Below are positions 34,045 to 45,343 of a stretch of DNA of 64,000 nucleotides, one piece after another. Positions within the stretch are counted from its first letter, which is position 1; every line of letters begins with the position of its first letter. The translations under genes were made by a program, and so were the position numbers. Below the pieces are notes generated by a model. It saw only the letters and a list, made by a program, of their open reading frames with translations, was not told the origin of the DNA and did no database searches. Source of the stretch: Ficedula albicollis (Eukaryota > Chordata > Aves > Passeriformes > Muscicapidae); NCBI RefSeq assembly GCF_000247815.1, contig NC_021675.1, positions 66,669,040 through 66,733,039 on the forward strand. Direction: 5' to 3'.

Positions 34045-34497
34045 TTAAGAAGCTTCAATCTCAAATTTTAATCCAAACTCATGGTTTAATCAGGTGCCTC
34101 CATGTTTCCCCAGTTGAAACTGGAATGTCTCCAGGATTAAACAAGAGACCACAAGATCTCCATGCCCTGTGCCTGATCACTGAGAGTTAAAAACTCTCTC
34201 CTAATATTTAACCAGATTTCCCCCTAGCTGCAGCTCAGACCTGCTGCTCTTTGTCCTGACTCCTTCTCCTGGCACCAGCAGAAGCAGCTGAGCTCCACCT
34301 CTCCCCCATATTCCCACTCCCAGGCCTGCTGCAGCTGCTGCCCTGGCACTGGGAACATCGGCGGCTGGCACTGGGGACGAGTTTTCCGTGAGCACAAGTG
34401 CAAAGGGTGGCCAGGCTGGAAGCGGTGGCAGCAGTTTAATTTATTTACAGTCCTTTGTTTGGCCACTTCCCTGCAGCATTGCAGGGAATGCTGTGCT

Positions 34498-35181
34498 GAG
34501 GAGCTGCAGCTCTGGCCCAAGGCCTGAGGTGGGCATGGCTGAGGGTCTCAGACTCAGGGGAATGAAGGGCTGCAGTGCTGGCCCAAGGGCTGAGGTGGGC
34601 ATGGCTGAGGGGCTCACAGGCTCAGGGGAATGAGGGGCTGCAGTGCTGGCCCAGTCTCTGAGGTGGGCATGGCTGAGGGGCTCACAGGCTCAGGGGAATG
34701 AGGGGCTGCAGTGCTGGCCCAGTCTCTGAGGTGGGCATGGCTGAGGGGCTCACAGGCTCAGGGGAATGAGGGGCTGCAGTGCTGGCCCAGTCTCTGAGGT
34801 GGGCATGGCTGAGGGGCTCACAGGCTCAGGGGAATGAGGGGCTGCAGTGCTGGCCCAGTCTCTGAGGTGGGCATGGCTGAGGGGCTCACAGGCTCAGGGG
34901 AATGAGGGGCTGCAGTGCTGGCCCAGTCTCTGAGGTGGGCATGGCTGAGGGGCTCACAGGCTCAGGGGAATGAGGGGCTGCAGTGCTGGCCCAGTCTCTG
35001 AGGTGGGCATGGCTGAGGGGCTCACAGGCTCAGGGGAATGAGGGGCTGCAGTGCTGGCCCAGTCTCTGAGGTGGGCATGGCTGAGGGGCTCACAGGCTCA
35101 GGGGAATGAGGGGCTGCAGTGCTGGCCCAGTCTCTGAGGTGGGCATGGCTGAGGGGCTCACAGGCTCAGGGGAATGAGGGG
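34498..35181 (+). repeat. 68-bp minisatellite, 10 copies
   Basis: CTGCAG recurs at 34504, 34570, 34638 and then every 68 bp to 35114. The first two units are divergent and the following eight are nearly identical, which suggests recent homogenisation or expansion. Each unit contains GAGGTGGGCATGGCTGAGGG. It sits 0.8-1.5 kb upstream of the THNSL2 start. Confidence 0.97.
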
Positions 35182-35317
35182 CCTCTCCCCGCAGCACTCA
35201 GTGGGATTTGTGCCAATCCGGAAGATTTAGCTCAGCCCTTCCTACGCTGCGTCAAATCCTGTCCCCAGTTTAACCCCTGTGAACAAAAGCAGCCTGCTCT
35301 AAAACCAGAGGGATTTC

Positions 35318-35611
<294 letters not shown>

Positions 35612-35965
35612 AATTTAAAGCTCCAGCTTTTGCAGACAGCCCGCAAAGGGACATGACGTGTTTCTGCAGCGACTTCTGCGCCATCAGGGCTTTTCCTGAG
35701 GCAGGAAGTGTCTCCCTGGGCAGGGCGGAGGGAAAGCGGGACAAGGAGGCTCCAGCCTTGGCACAAATCCCAGGCAGCCCTCCCGAGTGCCCTGCACTGA
35801 CCCTGGCTGCTCCAGCTTCCTGTGGGAGGAGGTGGTTTGTTCCCTGGGGAGCTCTGTCTGCCCGCAGGGGAAGTTTTAGAGGGAGCTGTTTTGGGATGAG
35901 GGCCTGCTCCTGGTGTGGGGGTGCTTTGGGGTGCTGGCAGTGATTGTGGTGCCTCCCCAGCAGCC
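35612..35965 (+). promoter_or_regulatory. Probable THNSL2 promoter region
   Basis: GC-rich DNA with some CpGs and no TATA box between the homopolymer block and the ATG. A TATA-less housekeeping-type promoter is likely, but the transcription start cannot be placed. Confidence 0.4.
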
Positions 35966-36188
35966 ATGGAGTACGTCAGCACACGGGGAGGCACGAGGGC
36001 CGTGGACTTTGAGGGAGCCCTTTTCTCTGGCTATGCACCCGATGGGGGTCTCTTCATGCCCCAGCGCATGCCCTCGCTGGGCAGGGACACCCTGCAAAGG
36101 TGGAGCAGCCTCTCCTACCCTGAGCTGGTGAAGGAGCTGTGCTCCCTCTTCATCCCGGCCACACTGGTCCCACGGAACGCACTCGATG
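35966..36188 (+). CDS. THNSL2: THNSL2 coding exon 1
   Basis: It encodes [20 protein letters not shown], then [20 protein letters not shown] and [15 protein letters not shown]. This is the threonine-synthase N-terminal domain (YxSTRG and APDGGL signatures). It ends with one base of a glutamate codon before GTGAGC. Confidence 0.95.
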
Positions 36189-39100
36189 GTGAGCTGAGCG
36201 GGGAGCTGCTCGCAGGGATGTGCACGAGGATTTGGGGGGTTCAGATGCACCTGCCTGCTTTTCCCCCATCCTCTTCCCAGCTCCCAAGAGTTGGGGAGCC
36301 TGCTGCACCATTGCCTGATCCTTTCTGCAACCTGTTCTCCTGTGTCACCTTGCTGGCACTAGTGTCCCTTTATGTATAAATAGGGGTGACAGCAACAAGC
36401 TGATGTTGTGGTCCTACTCACTGCTGGGGCTCCCTCCAGGGCTCTTTGCTGCTTCACGCTTGCCTTGACATCTTTTTTTAAATGTTTTTAACACTCATGA
36501 GCTATCTTTTCCACCAGAGGGCAGCTGCAACCTCTGTCTCAAGAGCACATTGATATAAAACTGAGGTTTCTTGTATTTTACGTTTTAATACAGTTTTCTG
36601 ATTGTGTGGCATGTCCCTTGGGATTACTTAGCACAGAGTTATCAAACACCATGAAGCTGGGCTGGTTCATTCCTAATAAGCACAAATAACTTGTTGGATA
36701 TCTGTCACTGTACCAGCAACTGAGAGCCTTTAGTGCAGAAAGGTACCCAGCAGCATAAAGAGCACAGATGCAGGAAGCCATGGGGCAGAAAAACACTCCT
36801 CTAATTTAACAGGCCATTTAACCATTTTCCCTCTAGAGCTGATCGACAGGGCCTTCAGCAGATTCAGACACAAGAGTGTTGTGCATCTATCCAGGCTGAA
36901 AGATGGGCTGAACATTTTGGAGCTCTGGCATGGTGTTACATATGCATTTAAGGACCTGTCCTTGTCGTGCACAGGACAGTTTTTACAGTATTTCTTGGAG
37001 AAAAAGCAGAAGCATGTCAATATTCTGGTGGGTGAGTATGACTCCTCGGAGGTAAGGTTCTTGGGCAGGCCTCTACCTTGAGAGCCATCATCCTACGGCC
37101 CTCCCAAAAGATGCTCCAGGATGGTATTGCCTCATAACCTCCAGGCAATGCTAAGGTGGCTGCTCTGGCCAAAATCATCTCATGGAGCATCTCTGCATCT
37201 TTTTCTTAAAGTGCAGTGATGCAGGTTTGATTAACGCAGTGATTTTTTGCTTTTCTTGGTGCTTCCTCACTTTGAAACAGGGACTTCAGGGGACACGGGG
37301 AGCTCGGCCATCGAGAGTGTGAGAGGGCAGAAGAACGTGGACATCTTTGTTCTGCTGCCCAAGGGGCTCTGCACCCAGATACAGGAACTTCAGATGACCA
37401 CTGTCATTGAAGACAACGTCCACGTCTTTGCTGGTTGGCACTGCTGTTTGGACTGTCCACTCTATGGCCCTGCTGTGTCAAAACTTTGACCCTAAAAGTT
37501 TGAGGGGGCTGCTCAGTGGGATTTGCAGCTTTAGCAGCTGCAGCCAGCTGGGTCATTGCTACCACCATGCCCAGACATCTGGCTAACAGGAGACAACTTC
37601 CCCCAGTGTGACAACCAAGCAATTTAAGGTTTCCTTTTCTCCTGGCTGTAGGCCAGAGGTGCCTCCATGCAGGTGGTTGGTGTTTGGCTGAACTAAATTC
37701 AGCACCATTTTTTGTCACTAAAGGGATTTGGAGTCACCCCTTCCCTCTGCCCTCTCGCCTTCGTGGGTGTTCCATACCCTACCACCATGCTGTCACCAAA
37801 GATTGGCATCAGCACTGGATGCTTGAGTTCCCATGGACTCCTCTTCTTATCCAGGTCTCACCTTGGCATCTCACAAGGGGATGCAGCATTTGCCTTCCTG
37901 GCAAGTTTATATTTGGTAGAAGCAAGAGTGCAGCGTGCTGTGTCTGCAGGAACCTCCGGACATCCACAGGGTGCCACTCAGGCCGTGGTTCACACAGCTC
38001 CCAGGGCAGACGGGCAACTCGGGACACTCCTGGCCACAGCAAACCCCAGGGCTTGAGACCAACCCTATTTCTGAGCAGAAATACCTTGTGCCTGATGCAC
38101 TGCTGCTGGCAGATCTAATCTTTCCTTTCTCCTTTTGACAGCTCATGGGAACAGCGATGAAATCGATGAGCCCATCAAGGAACTGTTTGCTGATGTCGAT
38201 TTTGCTGGAAAATACAACCTGATGAGCTTGAATTCTGTCAATTGGTCCAGGATTATGGTGCAGATTGCTCACTACTTCTATGCTTACTTTCAATGCACCC
38301 CATGCCTGGATACCAGCCCACTGCCAATGGTGGAAATTGTTGTGCCAACAGGAGGAGGAGGAAATATCACGGGTAAAGGGAAAAAAAGATGGGTTAGATA
38401 AGAGAGAGAGAATGCTGTGATCTATGGACCAAAAGCTCTTTACAGATACTGAGTATTGCTATTTATTAAAACACCCACTCTCTGGTAGGATTTCTTCAGA
38501 ACCACTTATATTTTATTACTCATGTATGGTTATTACTCAATTTAGGTGTCACTGATGATTTGCAAGGTGCAGAAAAACCCAAACCACCCTTTGATGATGA
38601 CTGTAACTATCTTGAGGATGGGCACATTAGGAGAGGACAGAATGCGTTTGATGCAGAAAAGGGAAAATGCTGTGGCTCTGATTTCTTAAGTGAGACATTA
38701 ATAGAGGTGTGGAGTCCTGCCTGGTCCTCTCTGGTTTGCATAGTAATGCATGGTCAGGAGAACCACTCTTAATTGCATAATCTGGCCTTCTAAATGAGAG
38801 TCCTTGATTGCCTCAGTCCCAAAATAGGTGTAGAACTGTCTTATAAAAGCAATAAAGGATTTTACATATTCACTGCTCTTTCAGGCTTCCCATCAGAGAG
38901 GCAAAAGCCCCAAATCTTCATCTCTCCTGCTTGTCTGAATTCTGAGTCCCCTGCCTATCCACCAGCAAAAGTGGAGATGAGCAAGGGTCTGTTTCCAATG
39001 GCAGGTGGAGCATTGCATCCCTGGCTTTTATAATCTGTGCTCTACCAAACCACTGAAGTCAGATATCTCGTAGTCCACTAGAGAATATAATTCGTGTCTG

Positions 39101-42100
39101 CTTCTGAACTAGATGCTCAATCAATTTGTATGATTACTTCTTCACTAAATCTCCTTCAAATGTTTCTTTATCTAGCATTCATGCATTTCTTTTCACTTTT
39201 TTTCCGTAGCTGGCTGTATTGCCCAAAAAATGGGTCTCCCAATTCGGCTTGTTACAGTGGTGAACAGCAATGACATCATTCATAGGACTGTTCAAAATGG
39301 AGATTTCTCACTTGCAGAGAGTGTGAAGGCTACATTAGCATCAGCCATGGATATCCAGGTATGCAGTGAACTGGTCAAAATGCAAAAATAGAAAATATTG
39401 CTCTTTTTTTCTTTCTTTTTTTTTTTTTTAATCTTGTACTCTGTTCTACCTGTAAAATTCTGCCACTTGATGATGCATTAGGAGGTGTGAGTCATATTGA
39501 CCACTTCTGCTACAGACTGCTGAGCTGAGGTAGATCAAATACCTCCTCCCTCACTTTTCAGGGTTTGACTTTCTGACCTTCATTGTTGAGTGCTGGATTT
39601 CTGGGGATTTGCTCTGAGCAAGCTTAGCAAGACAGGGACATTTCCACAACATGTGACAACTAGAGAACTAAAAATGCCATCACATCTCAAGGATTTTGTG
39701 GATGCCTCTGAAAAGCTCCACAAAGAGCAAGAGAAGATGCTAGGAAAGAGGTACAGAAGTCCAGAATAAATGCCTCGTTCATGGCCGCCTGCAGCTTGCT
39801 GAGAGCAAAACAAGTCCCAGCAGGCAGGGCAAGGCCTCAAAAAGAAAAGGCATGGAGGTGCAGAAATCAAACACCTGGAAGCACATACCTCCCCTTTCAT
39901 TCCCACCCCAGGATCCCCAGGGACTGGATCTGCTTCCAAACAAGTGATCAAAGTGGGAAACCCTTGGTGTTGTATCTCTGTGGCCTTAAGCTACCTGGAT
40001 TTTCCAAAAGCTGTTCGAACGCACTGGGAGGATCTGGGAGTCTGGAGGGACTGCCATGCTTTGCAGTCACTAAGGGCCTATGCCTCTATCACCAGGCTGT
40101 GCTCTGCAGCTTGGCTTTTCTTCTGAGCCAGCAACCTCTGGAGCTTCTCAGAGCTCCAAGGGTAACAGGGCTCCTCTCTCAGCCCATCTCCCTTCAGCAG
40201 CACTTGTTGGCAAGTGCCAGACTTTGGGATCTTGGGGGCAGAGAATCAGGTGAGGAGATTCCCTGAGATTCCTGAGGAACTAGATGAGTGAATTCCTCTG
40301 CACATCTCTCCCCACGGCTGCACGGGACATCATTGTTCAACTCCCATCTGAAGCATCCACGCAAATAATTCTGTAGCTAAAGAGAATACTTGTTCTAGAG
40401 GGGAATTCAGGAAGTCTCTGGTTAGGAATTGTTTAAAGTGGGTTGAGCCTTGAGGTCATGTGGGATTGCTCAGGACTTTGTCCATTTGGGTGTTGGAAAC
40501 CTTCAAATATGGAGAATGCACAGCCTCTTTAGGTTACTGCTTCTGCAAACTGAGGTAAAACAGAGAAAACTTTCCTGCCTACATGTTGCCTGAAGAGTTG
40601 AAGGTGAAGCAGAAATTCTTGTGTGGATGAGCCTTTTAAGGAGCAATCCCAGGACAATCCCAGCAGACACTGTGTCTTTGCAGCCAAGCAGGGGCTGTTC
40701 TCTGTCCCTGAGGTCAGGAAGAACCACACAGTTCATATCCACACTCCAAAACTTTGTCTCCAGCATGACCTGGCCTCCAAACTGGGCCCTAATATTCTCC
40801 TGGAGAGCTCTGGTGGTGTGGGACAGAAGCAAAAGCCTTACTTAGATGGTAAGGCTGGTACTTGCACCAGTGCCCTGGCCCAGTTCAACTTACTGGTGTC
40901 AACACAGTGTTCTGTAATGGAAACCAGGAGGCTGGTTTCCAGGAATGGAGGGTGAAGGGGAAATGTGGGAAGGATGTGGGAACAGCAGAAAGAAGGACAG
41001 GAGAAAGAGTGTCAGTAGCACAGTGTTGGAGGCAGCTCCAGGAACAGGTCATGGAAGTCCTGGCATGCTGACCTGTATCTTTTTAGGTCTGCCTAGAACA
41101 GAAGACACCCTAGAGCAAAAGGCAGGCTACACCCAGACTAGACTGGATTAGAGGCTGAGAGGCTGTGGGAGATGATGGTGGGAAGATGAAGAACAGAACT
41201 GGGGCCATAAGACACCTAGATAAGGACACAAAAGGCTGAGTAAGTCCTGATGACTTGACAAGGTAGGACCGGATGGAGTGACAAAAGGTCACAGGTGCTG
41301 TCAGCTGCTAAAAGTTATGATGAGTTTATCCAAACCCAGCACTTGAGCTCAGGAGGTGAGGACTCTGTAAACTGGTGCCCCTTGTCCTGTCTGTCTCTAT
41401 AAGGTATCTTGGCCAAACCACCTGGAAGAATATTTCTTGGTGCTTGTAAATGTGCAGGAATGAGGCAGGGCAGAAAAATTGGTTTGGGACCCTCCTGTAT
41501 GGTCTTGCACAGAGTTCTACTACAGTGTTGCAATGCTGATTGCTACACAACCATATAGGCCAGTCCTATATGTGCCCTGTAAGTTCATGGAGATTATCTG
41601 CCAGCCCTGCAGCGAGCTGGGTGTCTCATTAAGTCACGCAGGAGCTGGATGACTCACAGCAGCATCTGCAACACTGAGTAAACAGCTGGATATTTCTGGT
41701 TCTCCAATACACAGTGTGTTATTAGCCTGGGCTCCTCACAGCGATGGTACAGATGTGGTCATGCTATTGATTCATCAGTCATCCCTTCATTTTCTCTTTT
41801 AATCTGATGGTCACTGTCAGACTGCTCTGACAGGTCAGAGTTCAAAAGACATTGTGTTCCCAAGGATTGTCTTGGGATGTAGGTGAGTAAAGGGAAGACA
41901 AAAAGCCCACCCTGGCTTCCACCAAGAAAAACCCAAAGCCCTAATGAGACATCAGAGAATCCACAGGGATGCTTCTCCCCCTGTTTTAATTTCCTCACCT
42001 ATTACCTTGTTATCCCAGGAGCCTTACAATGTGGAGAGGATCCTCTGGCTGCTCTCAGGCTCTGACAGCCGCCTGATAAAAACTCTGATGGAGCAATTCA

Positions 42101-43681
42101 ACATCTCAAAAAGGCTGAAGCTGCCAGAGGATTTGCACAAAAAGGTCAGTTCCTCACCCACACAACACTGTGCCTGTGTGTGTGTGTATAAGGAGATTAT
42201 TGCTACCAGAGATTTCCAAATAATTTTCAGAATAAAAAAATCATAGCAAGAATATGCAGCCAAAAATATAAGTATGAAGCCCTAATAGAAGTTTTATGTC
42301 AATGTGTGTGCATGGAGATACTAAAAACCCCTTTTGGTTTTTTTTTAAGAATGTTCTTTCTTCTTCACAAAACTAACTTAAAAATTGCCTGCAGTTATTT
42401 AGGTAGTGTTATGAAATTGACCTATCCTTGGCCTTGCACTGAGGCATCGTACAGTGGATGCTGGCACAAAGTGGGTGTTTGGGAGTGGGTCTACTGAGTT
42501 TGGTACAATTCAGTCTTGCTGTTACAGCAAAGGGGAGCACAAACACAAAGCAGAGAGAGAGACGACAAAATCAAAGATTTGAGTGCAAAATCCCACCTTT
42601 TCCTCTCCGATTTCTGATGTGCTCTCCCTCACAGAGCAGCCTTCGCCCAGTGCCCACTCCTGCTTGTGCTGTAGAAAGATAAATACTAAACAATTTTATT
42701 ATTAAAAACAAAAAGAGCTGTTACACTGAGGTGGATTTTACAAGTCCTCAGAAACTCCCTTTGAGCATGGAATTAGCAGTGCAGAGGTGAGGAGCTTAGT
42801 CTTGGCTCCTGCCCACTCACACTCACAGCAGCTGTGGGTGGAAACCCCTTGCCCACACTCTATCCCTGTGGTTTTTTCCAGCAGTGCCTCATCCCTTAGC
42901 TGCAGCAGCAGCTCCTTTTCCTTCAGTCTCTGGGAGAACCCATCATCCAGCCTCCCTATTTCCACCTGCTTTGCTGAGTGCCTATCCCTGTGGTTTTTTC
43001 CAGCAGTGCCTCATCCCTTAGCTGCAGCAGCAGCTCCTTTTCCTTCAGTCTCTGGGAGAACCCATCTTCCAGCCTCCTTATTTCCACCTGCTTTGCTGAG
43101 TGCTTGTGACACAAGCCCAGCTGGGAACATGTTGGGTGGTGGCCCTGTGCAAAGCTCTCTGTTTCCCCACAGCTCTCTGAGACCCTGGCATCGTGCTCGG
43201 CCTCTGACCAGGACATTGTGGGAGCCATGAGGCGCTGCTGGGAGGAGAACCAGTACCTGCTGTGCCCCCACTCTGCCGTGGCTGCTCACTACCACTACTC
43301 ACAGCCACACAGGTAGGGAGAGCCATGGTCAGGAGCATTCAGGGCTGGAGCACCCCTACCCCCTTGCTCCTGCAGCATCTCCAGCTCCCAGCTTGCTTAC
43401 ACCATAAGTTCTTTGCTTGTCCTTCCAGCATCCCCCGGTGTTGCTTGGCTCCAGCCTCTGCAGCCAAATTTCAGGATGCCCTTCTCCGAGCTGGCCTGGT
43501 TCCCCAGATCCCCCCTGAAATCACTGCCCTGACAGCAATGGAGACCAGGTCCAGTCCCCTGGAGCGGGGACAGGACTGGGCACAGGTGCTCCGGGGCCAG
43601 ATTGAAGCTGTGACACAGCAGTGGGAGGCACAGGTGGGTCAGTCTGCACCCCAGGGCAGGGGGGGATCACTGGGCAGGTAG
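35966..43681 (+). CDS. THNSL2: THNSL2, threonine synthase-like 2, complete
   Basis: Eight coding exons splice in frame: 35966-36188, 36837-37031, 37281-37433, 38142-38372, 39210-39358, 42019-42144, 43173-43312 and 43429-43681. They give 489 residues, against 484 in human. The fold-type-II PLP enzyme motifs are present. The Schiff-base lysine is K113 in [13 protein letters not shown], the [13 protein letters not shown] loop binds substrate, and GGGGN at 261-265 binds the PLP phosphate. Vertebrate THNSL2 does not make threonine; the mouse protein acts as a phospho-lyase on O-phosphohomoserine and phosphothreonine, giving 2-oxobutyrate, phosphate and ammonia. The ATG at 35966 sits in a good Kozak context (GCAGCCATGG) and starts MEYVSTRGG as expected. 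A 5' non-coding exon may exist, because CCCCAG precedes the ATG. The gene is divergent from FABP1. Confidence 0.96.
36511..36524 (+). promoter_or_regulatory. CTCF-like motif, forward orientation
   Basis: CCACCAGAGGGCAG matches the CTCF core CCASYAGRKGGCRS at all 14 positions. It lies in THNSL2 intron 1. Confidence 0.65.
36837..37031 (+). CDS. THNSL2: THNSL2 coding exon 2: PLP lysine
   Basis: Acceptor CTCTAG, donor GTGAGT. It contains [17 protein letters not shown] with the PLP-binding lysine K113, then [18 protein letters not shown]. Confidence 0.96.
37281..37433 (+). CDS. THNSL2: THNSL2 coding exon 3: substrate loop
   Basis: It encodes [20 protein letters not shown], then [20 protein letters not shown] and VHVFA. 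TSGDTG is the classic threonine-synthase loop. The donor GTTGGC is weak at +3 but keeps GT and G at +5, and the frame joins exactly to the next exon. Confidence 0.94.
38142..38372 (+). CDS. THNSL2: THNSL2 coding exon 4: phosphate-binding GGGGN
   Basis: It starts [15 protein letters not shown] and ends [13 protein letters not shown], with donor GTAAAG. Human has GAAGNLAAG at the glycine-rich loop, so this copy has more glycines. [10 protein letters not shown] matches the family. Confidence 0.95.
39210..39358 (+). CDS. THNSL2: THNSL2 coding exon 5
   Basis: It encodes [20 protein letters not shown], then [18 protein letters not shown] and LASAMDIQ. Acceptor CGTAG, donor GTATGC. It is followed by the largest intron of the gene (2.66 kb). 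Confidence 0.95.
42019..42144 (+). CDS. THNSL2: THNSL2 coding exon 6
   Basis: A 42-codon exon: [20 protein letters not shown], then [19 protein letters not shown] and HKK. Acceptor TCCCAG, donor GTCAGT. PYNMER and LLSGSDS are family-conserved. Confidence 0.95.
42145..43172 (+). other. THNSL2 intron 6
   Basis: Contains a short TG run near 42175-42187 and the 122-bp duplication listed separately. Confidence 0.6.
42861..43104 (+). repeat. Tandem duplication, 122-bp unit x2
   Basis: Copies start at 42861 and 42983 (TATCCCTGTGGTTTTTTCCA). They are nearly identical with a few mismatches and end about 70 bp before the exon 7 acceptor of THNSL2. Confidence 0.92.
43173..43312 (+). CDS. THNSL2: THNSL2 coding exon 7
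   Basis: It encodes [19 protein letters not shown], then [20 protein letters not shown] and YHYSQPH. Acceptor CCCCACAG, donor GTAGGG. The intron before it carries a 122-bp tandem duplication ending about 70 bp from this acceptor. Confidence 0.94.
43429..43681 (+). CDS. THNSL2: THNSL2 coding exon 8 and stop
   Basis: It encodes [20 protein letters not shown], then [20 protein letters not shown] and a tail ending [14 protein letters not shown], stop TAG 43679-43681. The last 14 or so residues do not match the human tail. A GTGGGT at 43633, just after EAQ, could instead be a donor to an unseen final exon, so the exact C-terminus is uncertain. Confidence 0.85.
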
Positions 43682-43877
43682 TCACACAGACCTGACGACT
43701 GGCCACAGCCGGACAATGCACCCCAGGACTCATTCTCCACTCCCAGAAAAGCCCTGTCTTAAGCTGGGAGTGTCCATGCAATCATTTATTAGCAAGAATG
43801 TACTTCCTTGTTGAATTACTTGGACTATATCATAACATTTTCAGTAAAGGGCACTTTAACTGTACCCTCTTTTTCCT

Positions 43878-43883
43878 AATAAA
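43878..43883 (+). terminator. THNSL2 poly(A) signal AATAAA
   Basis: AATAAA 197 bp after the stop, in AT-rich DNA. It supports a short 3' UTR continuous with exon 8. Confidence 0.65.
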
Positions 43884-44160
43884 TCATAAAAACTGATTGA
43901 AACTCTGAGTAAACCTGGCTGTTTCATCATTACTGGCTGTTCCAGAAAGCTGCCTTAGCACTACCCACAGCTGCCTGCTCCTTGACCATTATCCAGTGAT
44001 TCTGGCTCTGTGCTGGGATGTTCAGCCCAGCAATCCCAAATAGCACTCAAGATGCTCAACAGGAAACACGTGCAAGAGTGGAGAGGATCCACTTTACCCA
44101 TCCCTGTAATTTAAGCAGTGCCAGGGATTGTTCCCAGGCATTGAAACTTGCTCTGTGATA

Positions 44161-44288
44161 GTGTTAAACAGCAGATGTTTTCCCTGGACAAACTCATCTT
44201 AAGGAGCTACTTTCCAGTGCTGTAGTGTTAAACAGCAGATGTTTTCCCTGGACAAGCTCATCTTAAAGAGCTACTTTCCAGTGCTGCA
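44161..44288 (+). repeat. Tandem duplication, 64-bp unit x2
   Basis: Copies start at 44161 and 44225 (GTGTTAAACAGCAGATGTTT) with about three mismatches. Confidence 0.92.
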
Positions 44289-45072
44289 TCTCACAGCTTT
44301 TGGTCCTAGTCCTGCTTCAGACTCTTCCCAGGCAACTTCCACTGTAACAAGTAGGAAATGGGAAATTCCCTTTATCTTCTGCCTGAAACTTCAGGTCTTT
44401 CAATACCACATTCTCATCATATACATATAAATATATAAATACCTTGTGTGGGAGCTGCCTCCACAAGTCATGCATCTGGCAAGAATCTCTTGTACCTAAA
44501 AAAGGGGGAAGAAAAATAGGAATAATTATACCAGGGGGGAAAAATCCCCCTTTGCCATCAAAAAAATTCCCCCTTTGACATCAAAGGAAGTCCTGTAATG
44601 GGAAGATTAATTGGAAGGTTTAGTGGCATTTAACAGGGTAAAAGTAAATTCTGTGAAGTGATTCAGCTTGGGATGTTGCAGAAGGTGCGGGTAGAGTGGG
44701 AAGCTTGGCCTGGGCTGCAAGCTGCCTTGCTGGCACCCAGGCAGCCTTTTCCTTGACTCCCTCCAGCACAGCTGGCCCTGAGCCACCTCCTTCCATCCCA
44801 CCGAAACCCTGCAGGAGAGGAGGGACCTGTGCCTCCTCCAGGGTGGGGGCTGAGGCTGCCCCATCCCAATTAACGGGGATGAAGGAAACAGCTTAGCTGA
44901 GAATGATGTAAAAACCACAGCACTTGGATGTTTTTGATGCAAACAGCTCTACTTGCGTGGATTGAGCAGCTGGGAGTAGGGTCCAGGAATGATGTTTGGT
45001 GAGGCCATCATTCAGCCTTCTTTAAGAGCCAAACTAGCAAAATACTTCTTATTTAAGCAACAGCTTCATCCT

Positions 45073-45343
45073 CACAAATAACCCTTCCCTGAAGGATGGC
45101 TTTTCACAAATAACCCTTCCATGAAGGATGGCTTTGCACTGGGGGTGGTGCAGGACATCTCTGGGGGTGGCAATAAGAAACTTCCTGGTCCCGTGCACTG
45201 GGGGTGGTGCAGGACATCTCTGGGGATGGCAATAAGAAACTTCCTGATCCCATCACAAATAACCCTTCCATGAAGGATGGCTTTGCACTGGGGGTGGTGC
45301 AGGACATCTCTGGGGGTGGCAATAAGAAACTTCCTGGTCCCGT
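45073..45343 (+). repeat. Compound tandem repeat A-A-B-B-A-B
   Basis: Unit A (about 31-32 bp, CACAAATAACCCTTCC) starts at 45073, 45105 and 45254. Unit B (59 bp, GCACTGGGGGTGGTGCAGGA) starts at 45136, 45195 and 45285. The order indicates nested duplication events. Confidence 0.9.

Larger units (their letters stand above)
37434..42018 (+). other. THNSL2 introns 3-5
   Basis: Introns 37434-38141, 38373-39209 and 39359-42018. No recognised repeat beyond a T-rich run near 39402-39430. Confidence 0.5.

Noticed and set aside
34498..35181. Regular 68-bp repeats considered as a CRISPR array
   Set aside because: There are no unique spacers between short repeats; the whole 68-bp unit repeats, in a vertebrate genome.
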